DNA from: Candidatus Acidiferrales bacterium
Lineage (GTDB): Bacteria > Acidobacteriota > Terriglobia > Acidiferrales > UBA7541
NCBI GenBank assembly: GCA_955651735.1
Contig: CATPAM010000299.1
Coordinates: 1 to 11,311 of the forward strand
Length of the DNA stretch: 11,311 bases
Reading direction: 5' to 3'
Made by a program: the position numbers and the translations under genes. This document shows, piece after piece, positions 1 to 7,341 of the stretch. How positions within the stretch are numbered: the stretch's first letter is position 1; each line of letters opens with the position of its first letter. A model generated the notes under the pieces. That model was given only the letters and a program-made list of their open reading frames with translations. It was not told where the DNA came from and ran no database searches.

Positions 1-1498
1 CTAATATCCATTTCAAAACGCGGACGTTTTCGCCGTAACCGGGCCACAGGAATTTTCCGTCGGCAACGCGCCGGAACCAGTTCACGTGAAAAACTTTGGG
101 CGGATGGGGGATGCGTTTGCCCATCTCCAGCCAGTGGCGGAAATAATCGCCCATGTTGTAGCCGCAAAAAGGCAGCATGGCCATGGGATCGCGGCGCACC
201 ACGCCGACGTTTCCGGTGGCCGCGGCGGTGGTTTCGCTGGCCATGGTGGCGCCGACGAAGACGCCGTGCTGCCAGTCAAAGGATTCGTAAACCAGAGGCG
301 CGACGCGCGCGCGGCGGCCGCCAAAAATGAATGCGGAAATGGGCACGCCTTCCGGCGCTTCCCACTTGGGGGAGATGCTGGGCGATTGCTGTGCGGAAAC
401 GGTGTAGCGCGCGTTGGGATGCGCGGCGGGCCCTTTGGAGCTGTCCCACTTTTCGTTTTTCCAGTTGATGAGGCCGGGAGGCGGTGGGCTGCCGATGCCT
501 TCCCACCAGGGCTCGCGGTCGGGGGTCATTGCGGTATTGGTGAAGATGGTGTTTTTGTGCAGCGCGCTCATCACATTGGGATTGGTGAGCTTGCCGGTTC
601 CCGGAGCGACACCGAAGAAGCCGGCTTCCGGATTGATGGCGTGGAGATAGCCGTCGTCCGCGATTTTCATCCAGGCAATGTCGTCGCCGACGGTCCAGAC
701 GCGATAGCCCTGATCCTGGAGCGCGGAAACCATCATCGCCAGATTGGTTTTGCCGCAGGCGCTGGGGAAAGCCGCGCCCATATAAGTGACTTTGCCGCCG
801 GGCGATTCGAGGCCGAGGATGAGCATGTGCTCGGCCATCCAGCCTTGCTCGCGCGCCAGGTAACTGGCGATGCGAAGCGCAAAACATTTCTTGCCTAGCA
901 GGGCGTTGCCGCCGTAGCCGGAGCCCACCCTCCAGATCAGCTTTTCCTGTGGAAAATGCGCGATGTAGCGGCGCATGGGATCCAAATCGCCGAGGGAGTG
1001 CAAACCGGGAACGAAATCGGAAGAAGAGCCGATGCGGTCCAGAGCGACTTTGCCCATGCGCGACATGATGCGCATATTGGCGACGACGTAGGGGCTATCG
1101 GTGACTTCCACGCCGGCTTTGCTGATTGGGGAATTCAGGGGGCCCATGATGTAGGGAACCACGTACATGGTGCGGCCGCGCATGGCGCCATCGAAGAGCG
1201 CACCAATTTTGTACTTAGCGGCGCCGGGATCCATCCAGTTGTTGGTGGGACCCGCATCCTCTTTTTCAGGGGTGCAGATGAAAGTCAGATGCTCGGTGCG
1301 GGCGACGTCATTGGGACTGCTGCGATGCAGATAACAGTTTGGGTAGGTTTTTTCGTTGAGCGTCTCGGAATCGCCTCCGCGAAGCATTTCGGCGATGATG
1401 CGCTCGTCTTCTTCCGAGGACCCGTCGCAATACTCGACGCGGTCGGGCTTGGTGAGCCGGGCGGCGTCTTCAACCCAATTTTCGAGTGGAGTCCCCAC
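1..1498 (-). CDS. pckG: Phosphoenolpyruvate carboxykinase (GTP), C-terminus cut by window edge
   Basis: Converts oxaloacetate and GTP to phosphoenolpyruvate, GDP and CO2 in the cytoplasm, the entry step of gluconeogenesis. The minus strand reads continuously for 499 codons to the window edge. The N-terminus ([20 protein letters not shown]) is typical of the GTP family. The PEPCK-specific P-loop FPSACGKTN contains the active-site Cys248 and Lys250. The kinase-2 motif GDDIAWM has Asp272-Asp273, and FGGRR follows further on. The family is usually about 600 residues, so roughly 100 C-terminal residues lie outside the window. The start is a GTG; AAGGAG lies four bases upstream on the minus strand, a rather short spacing, and there is no ATG nearby in frame. 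No frameshift or stop was seen. The ATP-dependent PEPCK family is excluded by these motifs. Family and strand are certain; only the start is slightly open. Confidence 0.96.
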   Translation of the reverse strand, partial: MGTPLENWVEDAARLTKPDRVEYCDGSSEEDERIIAEMLRGGDSETLNEKTYPNCYLHRSSPNDVARTEHLTFICTPEKEDAGPTNNWMDPGAAKYKIGALFDGAMRGRTMYVVPYIMGPLNSPISKAGVEVTDSPYVVANMRIMSRMGKVALDRIGSSSDFVPGLHSLGDLDPMRRYIAHFPQEKLIWRVGSGYGGNALLGKKCFALRIASYLAREQGWMAEHMLILGLESPGGKVTYMGAAFPSACGKTNLAMMVSALQDQGYRVWTVGDDIAWMKIADDGYLHAINPEAGFFGVAPGTGKLTNPNVMSALHKNTIFTNTAMTPDREPWWEGIGSPPPPGLINWKNEKWDSSKGPAAHPNARYTVSAQQSPSISPKWEAPEGVPISAFIFGGRRARVAPLVYESFDWQHGVFVGATMASETTAAATGNVGVVRRDPMAMLPFCGYNMGDYFRHWLEMGKRIPHPPKVFHVNWFRRVADGKFLWPGYGENVRVLKWIL

Positions 1499-1663
1499 GA
1501 TGCTCCTTCTGCGAGAAGGCCAGCGTGCGCCGCAGATAGCGCGTGAAAGCCGTTGCCGATAACGAGTCACCGCCATGAGCCGCAGCTACCCGCATGCGGC
1601 GAAGCCAACCGGACGGCGTGAGGTGGGAACTTCAAGCCAGGCTGGCAGGGCGGTATGCAATCG

Positions 1664-1701
1664 ACACTGACAGTGTATGTTACCGGTCCGCGGGTGCGCA
1701 A
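1664..1701 (-). promoter_or_regulatory. Possible pckG promoter with a palindrome over the -10 box
   Basis: On the minus strand TTGCGC (1701-1696) and TACACT (1677-1672) are separated by 18 bases, a fair sigma-70-like arrangement reading towards pckG. The perfect inverted repeat ACACTG-A-CAGTGT (1664-1676) overlaps the -10 box, where a repressor site would be expected. Transcription would give a leader of about 165 bases before the GTG start. The boxes match the consensus only partly, and such matches occur by chance, so this is a suggestion. Confidence 0.28.
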
Positions 1702-1915
1702 GATGAGGTGAGAGGTGCTCATGTTTGACGGGGCCAGCCGGTGCGGATGCCAGCGCTGCGGGTTTCGTCATGTTTTTACCCGGAAATAGTCGGAGGGGCA
1801 GGGCTGCTGCGGTTCCTCTTGCCCGCGTTTTTCGGCGGTCTCCGGTCTGTGCATATCGAAGATGATGTTTTCACCTTCGATGACGGTGCGTTGGGTATGC
1901 CATCCCGGGTGTTTT

Positions 1916-1980
1916 CGTAAGAGTGGCAAACAAAGGACCTGCGGGAGCATGAGTGCGTAAGAGTGGCAAGCAAAGGACTT
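1916..1980. repeat. Pair of 25-base direct repeats, 40-base period
   Basis: The copies occupy 1916-1940 and 1956-1980 and agree at 23 of 25 positions. Both begin CGTAAGAGTGGCA; the differences are at 1930/1970 (A/G) and 1939/1979 (C/T). Fifteen unrelated bases separate them. The second copy can also fold on itself through GTAAG (1957-1961) and CTTAC (1978-1982). I have an uncertain memory of similar short sequences recurring between genes in Acidobacteriota, which would make this a dispersed element rather than a local duplication. Confidence 0.75.
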
Positions 1981-1988
1981 ACAGAGAA

Positions 1989-2020
1989 GCGTTTCTGCGC
2001 GAGTACGCAATGGGAAACGC
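1989..2020. repeat. Imperfect stem-loop next to the direct repeats
   Basis: GCGTTTC (1989-1995) pairs with GAAACGC (2014-2020). Inside it TGCG (1996-1999) pairs with CGCA (2006-2009) around a six-base loop, leaving a four-base bulge at 2010-2013. That gives 11 pairs in 32 bases. There is no following T-run, so it is not a classical terminator. It starts nine bases after the second direct repeat and may belong to the same intergenic element. Confidence 0.5.
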
Positions 2021-2258
2021 ATGGGCGGCGCCCAAAGATTTGCGCGCGGAGAAAACGCGGAGATCGGCAACCTGGAACGGCTGCGCCAACGAGACGAGGC
2101 TGGAAAGCGAGCGTCACAAACAAACCTACCACGATTTCTTTTACCTTATCAATAGATATCTTTGTCGGTAACCATTCGAACGGCGGAAAGCAGCAAAGGC
2201 TATATTTTGCCAGCGCACCGGTCTATAACGTCTATTTAACAAAAGGGAGGCTAATCCC

Positions 2259-2687
2259 ATGTCAAAACCACCCTATCGGGTTTTGCGAGTGATTCTGGGT
2301 ATCTTCTCGCTGTTCACGGCGGGGGGAGGGCTGATCATCATTTTCAGCAGCAGGCCGACGGTGATGCGCCTTCTACTCCGGCCTCCCGAGTCGGAGGTAT
2401 CAACCTTACTGCTCCTCGTAACGAAAGAGATGGGCGGGCTCATTCTGATGCTCAGCGTGATGCTGTTCTTCGCCTATCGCGATCCTGCGCGAAACGTGGC
2501 CATTCTCGACGCGCTAACTGTCGGCCTCTGCATACTGGCCTTTACACCGTTATGGTCTCTTTACACGCTGGACATGCGACAACTTTATCCGAGCTACCTG
2601 ATTTTGGGGCGGTCTGTCGTGCGTTTGGTGCTGGCGGCGCTGCTTTTCTACCTGCGACCGCAAGAGAGTGTTCCTAAGCCATCTTAA
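2259..2687 (+). CDS. Small four-helix membrane protein, function unknown
   Basis: I do not recognise a named family. The 142-residue product has four hydrophobic stretches at about residues 8-29, 49-72, 81-102 and 112-132, with short loops, and no catalytic or metal-binding motif. Arg and Lys cluster at the N-terminus, around residues 32-41 and near the C-terminus. The sequence FFAYRDPARN follows helix 2; I have an impression of similar motifs in other uncharacterised bacterial membrane proteins of this size. The start is well supported: GGGAGG ends eight bases before the ATG. It stands alone, 185 bases before the aldolase gene. Codon use and the clean helix pattern make it a real gene; a role cannot be given. 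Confidence 0.82.
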   Translation: MSKPPYRVLRVILGIFSLFTAGGGLIIIFSSRPTVMRLLLRPPESEVSTLLLLVTKEMGGLILMLSVMLFFAYRDPARNVAILDALTVGLCILAFTPLWSLYTLDMRQLYPSYLILGRSVVRLVLAALLFYLRPQESVPKPS

Positions 2688-2872
2688 GAATTGTGGTTGC
2701 TTTCCCGGGGATCAAGTCTCGGATTCTGTGGGGATTCCTCGGCCGTTTTCTGCACATGAGGCGAGCAAAGGATGCCGGATTAAGCCCGTGAAATTCAGAG
2801 ATAAGGAGGCAACGAAGGATTGTGAATTGGGGGTGAGTGGCTTAGACTTCGGACGAAATTGGGGAGGGAACG
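2688..2872. other. 185-base leader region before the exported-enzyme operon
   Basis: No gene is seen here. A strong ribosome-binding-like AAGGAGG lies at 2803-2809, but the nearest starts after it (GTG at 2822 and 2837) stop after a few codons. It is probably chance, or a very short leader peptide. No clear terminator for the upstream membrane-protein gene and no convincing promoter boxes were found, although the operon promoter should lie here. Confidence 0.4.
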
Positions 2873-3901
2873 ATGCAAACGCGAAGAACTTTCTTGGGGT
2901 CGGTGGGAGCGGCGGCATTGGGCGTGGCCGGACGGGCGGCATTGAGCGGAGAGACGGCGGCCGCGGAGGACGGCATGAAGAATTTGGACGATGCCGAACG
3001 CGGCAGCGCGGATGCGGCTTCGGGCGAGAAGATGTTGTTTTGGGTGGCGGTTTCGACGCCGTGCGACAAGAACCTGAGTTTTGATCCTGAGCTGTACAAG
3101 GATTTGCTGGCGTATTTGAAGTCGCAGGGCGCGGATGGCGTGGTGGTGCTGGGAACGACCGGAGAGTTTCCCTCGTTTTCGTTTGCCGAGCGGAAGAAGG
3201 TTGCGGAGACCGCGCTCAAGAACCGGAATGGCTTGAACATCATCGTGGGACCTGGAACGTCGAATTTTCCGGAGACCATCGAGCTCTCGAAGCATGCGGA
3301 AGAGCACGGCGCGGACGGGTTGTTGATTGTTCCGCCCTTTTATTACAAGCGCGTGCAAGTAGAACCGCTGACGAAGTATTACTCGATGATCTTCGAGCAG
3401 GTGAAAATCCCCATCAACCTGTATCACATCCCGTTTGCGAGCGGCGTGCCGATTTCGCATGAGCTGCTGCACAGCCTGGGGCACTATCCCAACTTGGCGG
3501 GGATCAAGGATTCGGTGAGCGATCCTGAGGTGTATCACCGTTTCGTGGCAGAATTCCCGCGACTCAACATGCGTACGGGGACGGATGTGAATTTGAAGTA
3601 TGCGTTGGAGCATGGGATGGGGGCGATTTTGGCGGAGGGCAATAACTTCACGAAGCAGATTGCGGCGGTGTTTGCGGCGAAGCGCGCGGGCAAGGATATC
3701 GATGAGCCGATTGAGAGGCTGAATGCGGCGCTGAAGTTGTTGCGTGCGGGCGGGGTGGATGAGTATGGGCCGATGAAGTACGCGCTGAGCTTGCAGATGG
3801 GGACGCGCCAGTTTTATCAGCGGCCGCCGAACTCGGATGTAACTGAAGAGCAGAAGGCGACGATTAAGGCGGCTTTGGAAGAGATTAAGAGGATGGGGTG
3901 A
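2873..3901 (+). CDS. Tat-exported DHDPS/N-acetylneuraminate-lyase superfamily aldolase
   Basis: A class I (Schiff-base) lyase or aldolase of the DapA/NanA superfamily, here carrying an export signal. Residues 1-31 are a Tat-type leader: RRTFLG at 4-9, an alanine-rich hydrophobic stretch, then AAAE. The TIM-barrel domain runs from about residue 54 to the end at 342. Aligned by eye to E. coli DapA, GTTGE gives Thr95 (DapA Thr44), Tyr158 (Tyr107), Tyr184 in LYHIP (Tyr133) and Lys212 in GIKDS (Lys161), with exactly conserved spacing among these four. DapA Arg138, which holds the aspartate-semialdehyde carboxylate, falls on Ala189, so this is unlikely to be a true dihydrodipicolinate synthase. GGGAGG precedes the ATG by five bases. 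It is first in a run of four genes for exported proteins. Its substrate is unknown: a 2-keto-sugar acid or another pyruvate-type adduct is possible. Confidence 0.9.
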   Translation: MQTRRTFLGSVGAAALGVAGRAALSGETAAAEDGMKNLDDAERGSADAASGEKMLFWVAVSTPCDKNLSFDPELYKDLLAYLKSQGADGVVVLGTTGEFPSFSFAERKKVAETALKNRNGLNIIVGPGTSNFPETIELSKHAEEHGADGLLIVPPFYYKRVQVEPLTKYYSMIFEQVKIPINLYHIPFASGVPISHELLHSLGHYPNLAGIKDSVSDPEVYHRFVAEFPRLNMRTGTDVNLKYALEHGMGAILAEGNNFTKQIAAVFAAKRAGKDIDEPIERLNAALKLLRAGGVDEYGPMKYALSLQMGTRQFYQRPPNSDVTEEQKATIKAALEEIKRMG

Positions 3902-3921
3902 AGGCTTCTGCTGGATGAGCA

Positions 3922-3941
3922 CACAGCCAAAAATGGCTGTG
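3922..3941. repeat. Perfect 8-bp hairpin with AAAA loop between operon genes
   Basis: CACAGCCA (3922-3929) and TGGCTGTG (3934-3941) are exact inverted copies around AAAA. The hairpin starts 20 bases after the aldolase stop and ends 31 bases before the next start. No T-run follows, so it is probably not an intrinsic terminator. It could limit read-through, protect the upstream mRNA, or be a copy of a dispersed palindromic repeat; I have an uncertain memory of such palindromes in Acidobacteriota. Confidence 0.7.
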
Positions 3942-3972
3942 CCACGGTTGGGGAACTCATGGGAGGGTCGGA

Positions 3973-6036
3973 ATGTTTCCATGGAACGTAAAAGGATTCG
4001 TGCGTTTGTGTGTGATCGGGAGTGTCTTGGCAGTGCTGCCCATCGTGGCTGCGGCGCAGTGGAAGGCCAAGGATACGGAGTGGCCGAGCTATGCGGCGGA
4101 CCTGGCGGGGACGCGGTACCGGCCACTGGATCAGATCAATGCCGCGAACTTCAACGATTTAGAGATTGCCTGGCGGATCAAGACGGACAATTTTGGGAAC
4201 CGGCCGGAATACAAGCTGGAAGGCACGCCGCTGATGGTAAACGGCGTTGTGTATACGACGGCGGGATCGCGGCGCGCGGCGATTGCGCTGGACGCGGTGA
4301 CCGGTGAGTTGTTGTGGGTTCACGGAGAACATGAGGGTGCGCGCGGTGGAGCGGCGCCGCGGCAACTCTCCGGACGCGGGCTGGCGTATTGGTCGGACGG
4401 AAAAGAAGAGAGGATTTTGTATGTGACGCCTGGATATCAGCTCATCTGCCTGGATGCGAAGACGGGGATGCGCGTACCAGGGTTTGGAAACAAGGGCGCG
4501 GTGGATTTGAAGCTGAATGATGACCAGGAGATTTTGCCGGATTTAACGACGGGGGAAATCGGAATTCAATCGGCGTCTGTGGTGGCGAAGGATACGGTAA
4601 TTGTCGGCGCGGCATTTCGCGAAGGCATGACCCCGAAGAGCATGCGCAACAACAAGGGGTACGTGCGGGGATTTGATGTGCGCACGGGGAAGCGGCTGTG
4701 GATTTTTCACACCATTCCGAAGCAAGGCGAGCTTGGGTATGACACTTGGCTGAACGGTTCGGCGGACTACACCGGGAACACGGGAGTTTGGACCCAGGTT
4801 ACGGTGGACGAAGAATTGGGGCTGGTGTATTTGCCGGTGGAATCGCCGACAAACGATTTTTACGGCGGGCACCGACCGGGGAACAATTTGTTTGGCGAAT
4901 CACTGGTCTGTGTGGATTTGAAGACCGGGCAGCGGAAGTGGCACTACCAGTTGGTGCATCATCCGCTGTGGGACATGGATATTTCCTCCGCGCCGATTTT
5001 GGCGGACATTACGGTCGATGGAAAGCCAGTAAAAGCGGTGGCGCAACCGTCCAAGCAGGGATTTCTTTATGTTTTCGACCGTGTGACCGGGAAGCCAGTG
5101 TGGCCGTTCGAGGAGAAGCAGGTTGAAGTGGGAACGGTGCCGGGCGAATGGTATTCGCCGACGCAGCCGATTCCGTCAAAGCCACCGGCTTACAGCCGCA
5201 ACGGAGTATCGCTAAACGATCTTGTGGACTTTACGCCGGAGATCAACGAGCGAGCGAAGGCCATCGCGTCGAGATATCACCTAGGACCGGTGTACACACC
5301 GCCATCGGAAAGCAAGATTGACGGGACGCTGGGGACACTGACCGTGGGGACGGCGTCGGGCGGCACGAATTGGCCGGGAGGATCCTACGATCCGGAGACG
5401 CACATGGTGTATGCGTTTGCCTGCAACGCTTGCGCGGAGCCGATTGGGTTGGTGCGCGCGCCGAAAGAAGTTTCAGACATGAATTACATCGCCGGTACGG
5501 CGGGAGAAGAAGTGAAAATTCTGCGCGGACCCGGCGAAAACGCCGGAGCGGATTCGCCCATGCCGCCGAAGAAGAGAGCGGGCAGCGGGTATGTGGCGCT
5601 GAACCTGGACGGATTGCCGCTGCTGAAGCCGCCGTACGGGACGATCAGCGCCATCGATCTCGATAGGGGCGAAATCGTTTGGCAGATCGCGCACGGGGAA
5701 ACGCCGGACGTGGTGCGGAATTATCCGGCGCTGAAGGGCGTGAATATTCCGCGGACGGGGCAGGAGACCTATAACATTGGGACGCTGGTGACTAAGACCT
5801 TGGTGATCGCCGGCGACGGGCAGATCACCACAACCTCGGATCATCCGCGCGGCGCGATGCTGCGGGCTTATGACAAAAAGACCGGGAAGGAAGTCGGCGC
5901 GGTGTACATGCCGGCGCCGCAGAGCGGTTCGCCGATGACGTATATGGTAAACGGCAAGCAGTACATCGTTGTGGCGGTGAGCGGCGGGGCGTATTCGGGG
6001 GAATATATTGCGTATAGTTTGCCGTCGGCGGAGTGA
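3973..6036 (+). CDS. Exported PQQ-dependent dehydrogenase (quinoprotein, beta-propeller)
   Basis: Oxidises an alcohol or sugar in the periplasm using pyrroloquinoline quinone and passes electrons to an acceptor, probably the cytochrome c encoded next. The 687-residue protein begins with a Sec signal peptide (hydrophobic residues about 9-28, likely cut after AAA28). It then has the usual quinoprotein opening, WPSYAADLAGTRYRPLDQIN at 37-56. Propeller-blade repeats of the form D-x-x-TG-x-x-x-W recur at about 107, 235, 315, 369 and 562. Family hallmarks are HHPLWDMDISSAP (329-341), GTASGGTNWPGGSYDP (459-474) and the C-terminal SPMTYMVNGKQY (653-664). There is no haem motif, so it is not a quinohaemoprotein, and no vicinal Cys-Cys pair of the methanol-dehydrogenase kind. 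It does have CNAC at 484-487. GGGAGGG lies five bases before the ATG. The substrate is not readable from sequence; the glucose/polyol group seems closer than methanol dehydrogenase. Confidence 0.94.
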   Translation: MFPWNVKGFVRLCVIGSVLAVLPIVAAAQWKAKDTEWPSYAADLAGTRYRPLDQINAANFNDLEIAWRIKTDNFGNRPEYKLEGTPLMVNGVVYTTAGSRRAAIALDAVTGELLWVHGEHEGARGGAAPRQLSGRGLAYWSDGKEERILYVTPGYQLICLDAKTGMRVPGFGNKGAVDLKLNDDQEILPDLTTGEIGIQSASVVAKDTVIVGAAFREGMTPKSMRNNKGYVRGFDVRTGKRLWIFHTIPKQGELGYDTWLNGSADYTGNTGVWTQVTVDEELGLVYLPVESPTNDFYGGHRPGNNLFGESLVCVDLKTGQRKWHYQLVHHPLWDMDISSAPILADITVDGKPVKAVAQPSKQGFLYVFDRVTGKPVWPFEEKQVEVGTVPGEWYSPTQPIPSKPPAYSRNGVSLNDLVDFTPEINERAKAIASRYHLGPVYTPPSESKIDGTLGTLTVGTASGGTNWPGGSYDPETHMVYAFACNACAEPIGLVRAPKEVSDMNYIAGTAGEEVKILRGPGENAGADSPMPPKKRAGSGYVALNLDGLPLLKPPYGTISAIDLDRGEIVWQIAHGETPDVVRNYPALKGVNIPRTGQETYNIGTLVTKTLVIAGDGQITTTSDHPRGAMLRAYDKKTGKEVGAVYMPAPQSGSPMTYMVNGKQYIVVAVSGGAYSGEYIAYSLPSAE

Positions 6037-6088
6037 GGCTGGGAGATTGCGCACAGCGGATTGTTGGGTGCCGAGATGGGGCGCAGCA

Positions 6089-6574
6089 GTGCGGCGCCAC
6101 GGGATTTTGCGCGCGATTTGTCTTGCGGCAATGCTGATCGTGGTTCTTTGCGGCGAAGTTCTGGCGCGAGCGACGGGGAGAACGGCGCGGGCGCAAGAGA
6201 CGGCGTCGACGTCGCGGTCGGTGTGGGACGGAGTGTACACGGACGAACAGGCGAAGCGCGGCGAGGAGATGTATCGGAAAGAATGCGCTTCGTGTCATGG
6301 GGACACGCTGGTGGGCGGAGGCGGCGCGGCGGCGCTTACCGGTGGGGCATTTCTTTCGAATTGGAATGGGCTCACGGTCGGAGATTTGTTTGACCGCATT
6401 CGCAAGACGATGCCGCAAGGTTCGCCGGGAAAATTGACCAAGCAGCAGGACGCGGACATCCTGGCCTACTTGCTGAGCTTTAATAAGTTTCCCGCGGGAA
6501 AAACGGAATTGCAGAAGCAGGTGGAGTTTTTGAGGGAGATTCGGTTCGAAGCGACGAAGCCCGAAGCGAAGTGA
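6089..6574 (+). CDS. Exported class I cytochrome c, likely electron acceptor of the PQQ enzyme
   Basis: A small periplasmic mono-haem electron carrier. With the GTG start at 6089 the product is 161 residues. It has a signal peptide (basic RRHGILR, then the hydrophobic core AICLAAMLIVVL, cut near ARAQ). The haem site CASCH is at 66-70 (Cys66, Cys69, His70), and the probable sixth ligand Met108 lies in TMPQ. The motif SNWNGLTVGDLFDRIR is typical of the small cytochromes that accompany PQQ dehydrogenases. The start is uncertain. TTG at 6047, eight bases after GAGG, and GTG at 6068 are in frame and would lengthen the leader; a TTG at 6008 would overlap the dehydrogenase gene. I chose 6089 because it gives the most normal signal peptide. 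Its place directly after the dehydrogenase and before the cupin gene supports a shared transcript. Confidence 0.9.
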   Translation: MRRHGILRAICLAAMLIVVLCGEVLARATGRTARAQETASTSRSVWDGVYTDEQAKRGEEMYRKECASCHGDTLVGGGGAAALTGGAFLSNWNGLTVGDLFDRIRKTMPQGSPGKLTKQQDADILAYLLSFNKFPAGKTELQKQVEFLREIRFEATKPEAK

Positions 6575-6600
6575 GGACTACGATTTGGTGAGGAGGCGAT

Positions 6601-7326
6601 ATGAAGAAGATGGTGCCAGTGTTGGTGATGGGCGCGGCGTTTGCGGGATTCGTAGCAGGTCAGGCGATGCGGCCGAAGCCGGAGGGTGTGCTGAGCGGGC
6701 ATTTCGACGAGCTTTCCATGATGCCGAGCGCGCTCGCGCAGGACAAAGGCGAAGTGATGCCATTCGGCTACAATTCGCCGCGCGAGCCGGCGCTGGCGCC
6801 TGATGCGCCGCCCATCACTTATTGGAATATCGACGATATTCGCAAGGCGCACACGGACTTGGCGGAGAAAGCGGCGAAAGCGCTGACACAAGCAGGCAGC
6901 GGAAGCTCGCAGTCGTTTGGCGGCGGACCGGTGCACGTGCAGACGCGAAACTTCAGCATCTTTATGCTGTATCGCGCGCACCGCGAGCAGCCAGTGTTGA
7001 GCTTGACGAAGGTCAACAGCGTGTGGGACGACGCGGAGATGCACGCTGGAGCTTACGATTTTTACGTGATCACCGGTGGAACTGGGGAAATGATCGTGGG
7101 CGGGAAGATCGCGAACCGGCAGAATTTGCGGGACAAGGACGGAATCATTCCCGGCGAATATCGCGGCCAGCCGATCGAAGGCGGGCATACTTTCAAGGTG
7201 AAGGCTGGGGATTGGTTGCTGATTCCGCCGGACACGTCGCTCCAGCCGAAACCGGACGCCGGCGGGTTCAGTTACATGATCATGAAAATAAATGTGGGCG
7301 TTTATCCGTGGAGCCTGGTGCGCTGA
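6601..7326 (+). CDS. Exported cupin-like protein, function unknown
   Basis: The 241-residue protein has an N-terminal signal or anchor (MKKMVPVLVMGAAFAGFVAG), a linker rich in Pro and Ala to about residue 72, and then a cupin-like barrel. The first cupin motif is recognisable in MHAGAYDFYVITGGTGEMIV (147-166) and the second in KAGDWLLIPPDTSLQ (201-215). Usual metal ligands are partly missing: only His148 of the HxH pair is present, Asp153 stands where Glu is common, and Leu214 replaces the usual His. His196 lies just upstream of the second motif and could contribute. It may therefore bind a ligand without being a standard metalloenzyme. AGGAGG ends four bases before the ATG, and the gene starts 26 bases after the cytochrome stop. 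It is the last of the four exported-protein genes and could be a lactonase, isomerase or binding protein for the same pathway. Confidence 0.82.
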   Translation: MKKMVPVLVMGAAFAGFVAGQAMRPKPEGVLSGHFDELSMMPSALAQDKGEVMPFGYNSPREPALAPDAPPITYWNIDDIRKAHTDLAEKAAKALTQAGSGSSQSFGGGPVHVQTRNFSIFMLYRAHREQPVLSLTKVNSVWDDAEMHAGAYDFYVITGGTGEMIVGGKIANRQNLRDKDGIIPGEYRGQPIEGGHTFKVKAGDWLLIPPDTSLQPKPDAGGFSYMIMKINVGVYPWSLVR

Positions 7327-7341
7327 CGGCCCGCGAACGCG

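Larger units (their letters stand above)
1499..2258. other. 760-base stretch without a convincing gene
   Basis: This gap separates pckG (minus) from the membrane-protein gene at 2259 (plus), so it must hold both divergent promoters. Open frames here are short, overlap on both strands and encode low-complexity, Arg/Pro-rich peptides with no recognisable domain, so I call none of them. It contains the possible pckG promoter, a 10-base palindrome CCGCATGCGG (1590-1599), a hairpin ATCGAAG/CTTCGAT (1855-1861 with 1875-1881), the direct repeats at 1916-1980 and the stem-loop at 1989-2020. Near its right end TATAAC (2224-2229) could be a -10 box for the next gene, but no good -35 partner is seen. 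Confidence 0.6.

Noticed and set aside
86..898. 270-codon plus-strand open frame
   Set aside because: It is antisense to pckG, whose motifs are unmistakable; the peptide has no recognisable domain.
1953..2171. 72-codon plus-strand frame in the pckG intergenic region
   Set aside because: It begins inside the direct repeats and crosses the stem-loop, has no ribosome-binding site, and competes with open frames on both strands.
2795..4126. 443-codon minus-strand open frame
   Set aside because: It is antisense to the aldolase and the start of the PQQ enzyme; very rich in Arg, His and Gln, as expected from a GC-rich shadow frame.
5473..6240. 255-codon minus-strand open frame
   Set aside because: It is antisense to the end of the PQQ enzyme and the cytochrome leader, with an Arg-rich composition and no domain.
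6466..7188. 240-codon minus-strand open frame
   Set aside because: It lies opposite the cupin-like gene, which has a good ribosome-binding site and signal peptide; the antisense peptide looks random.
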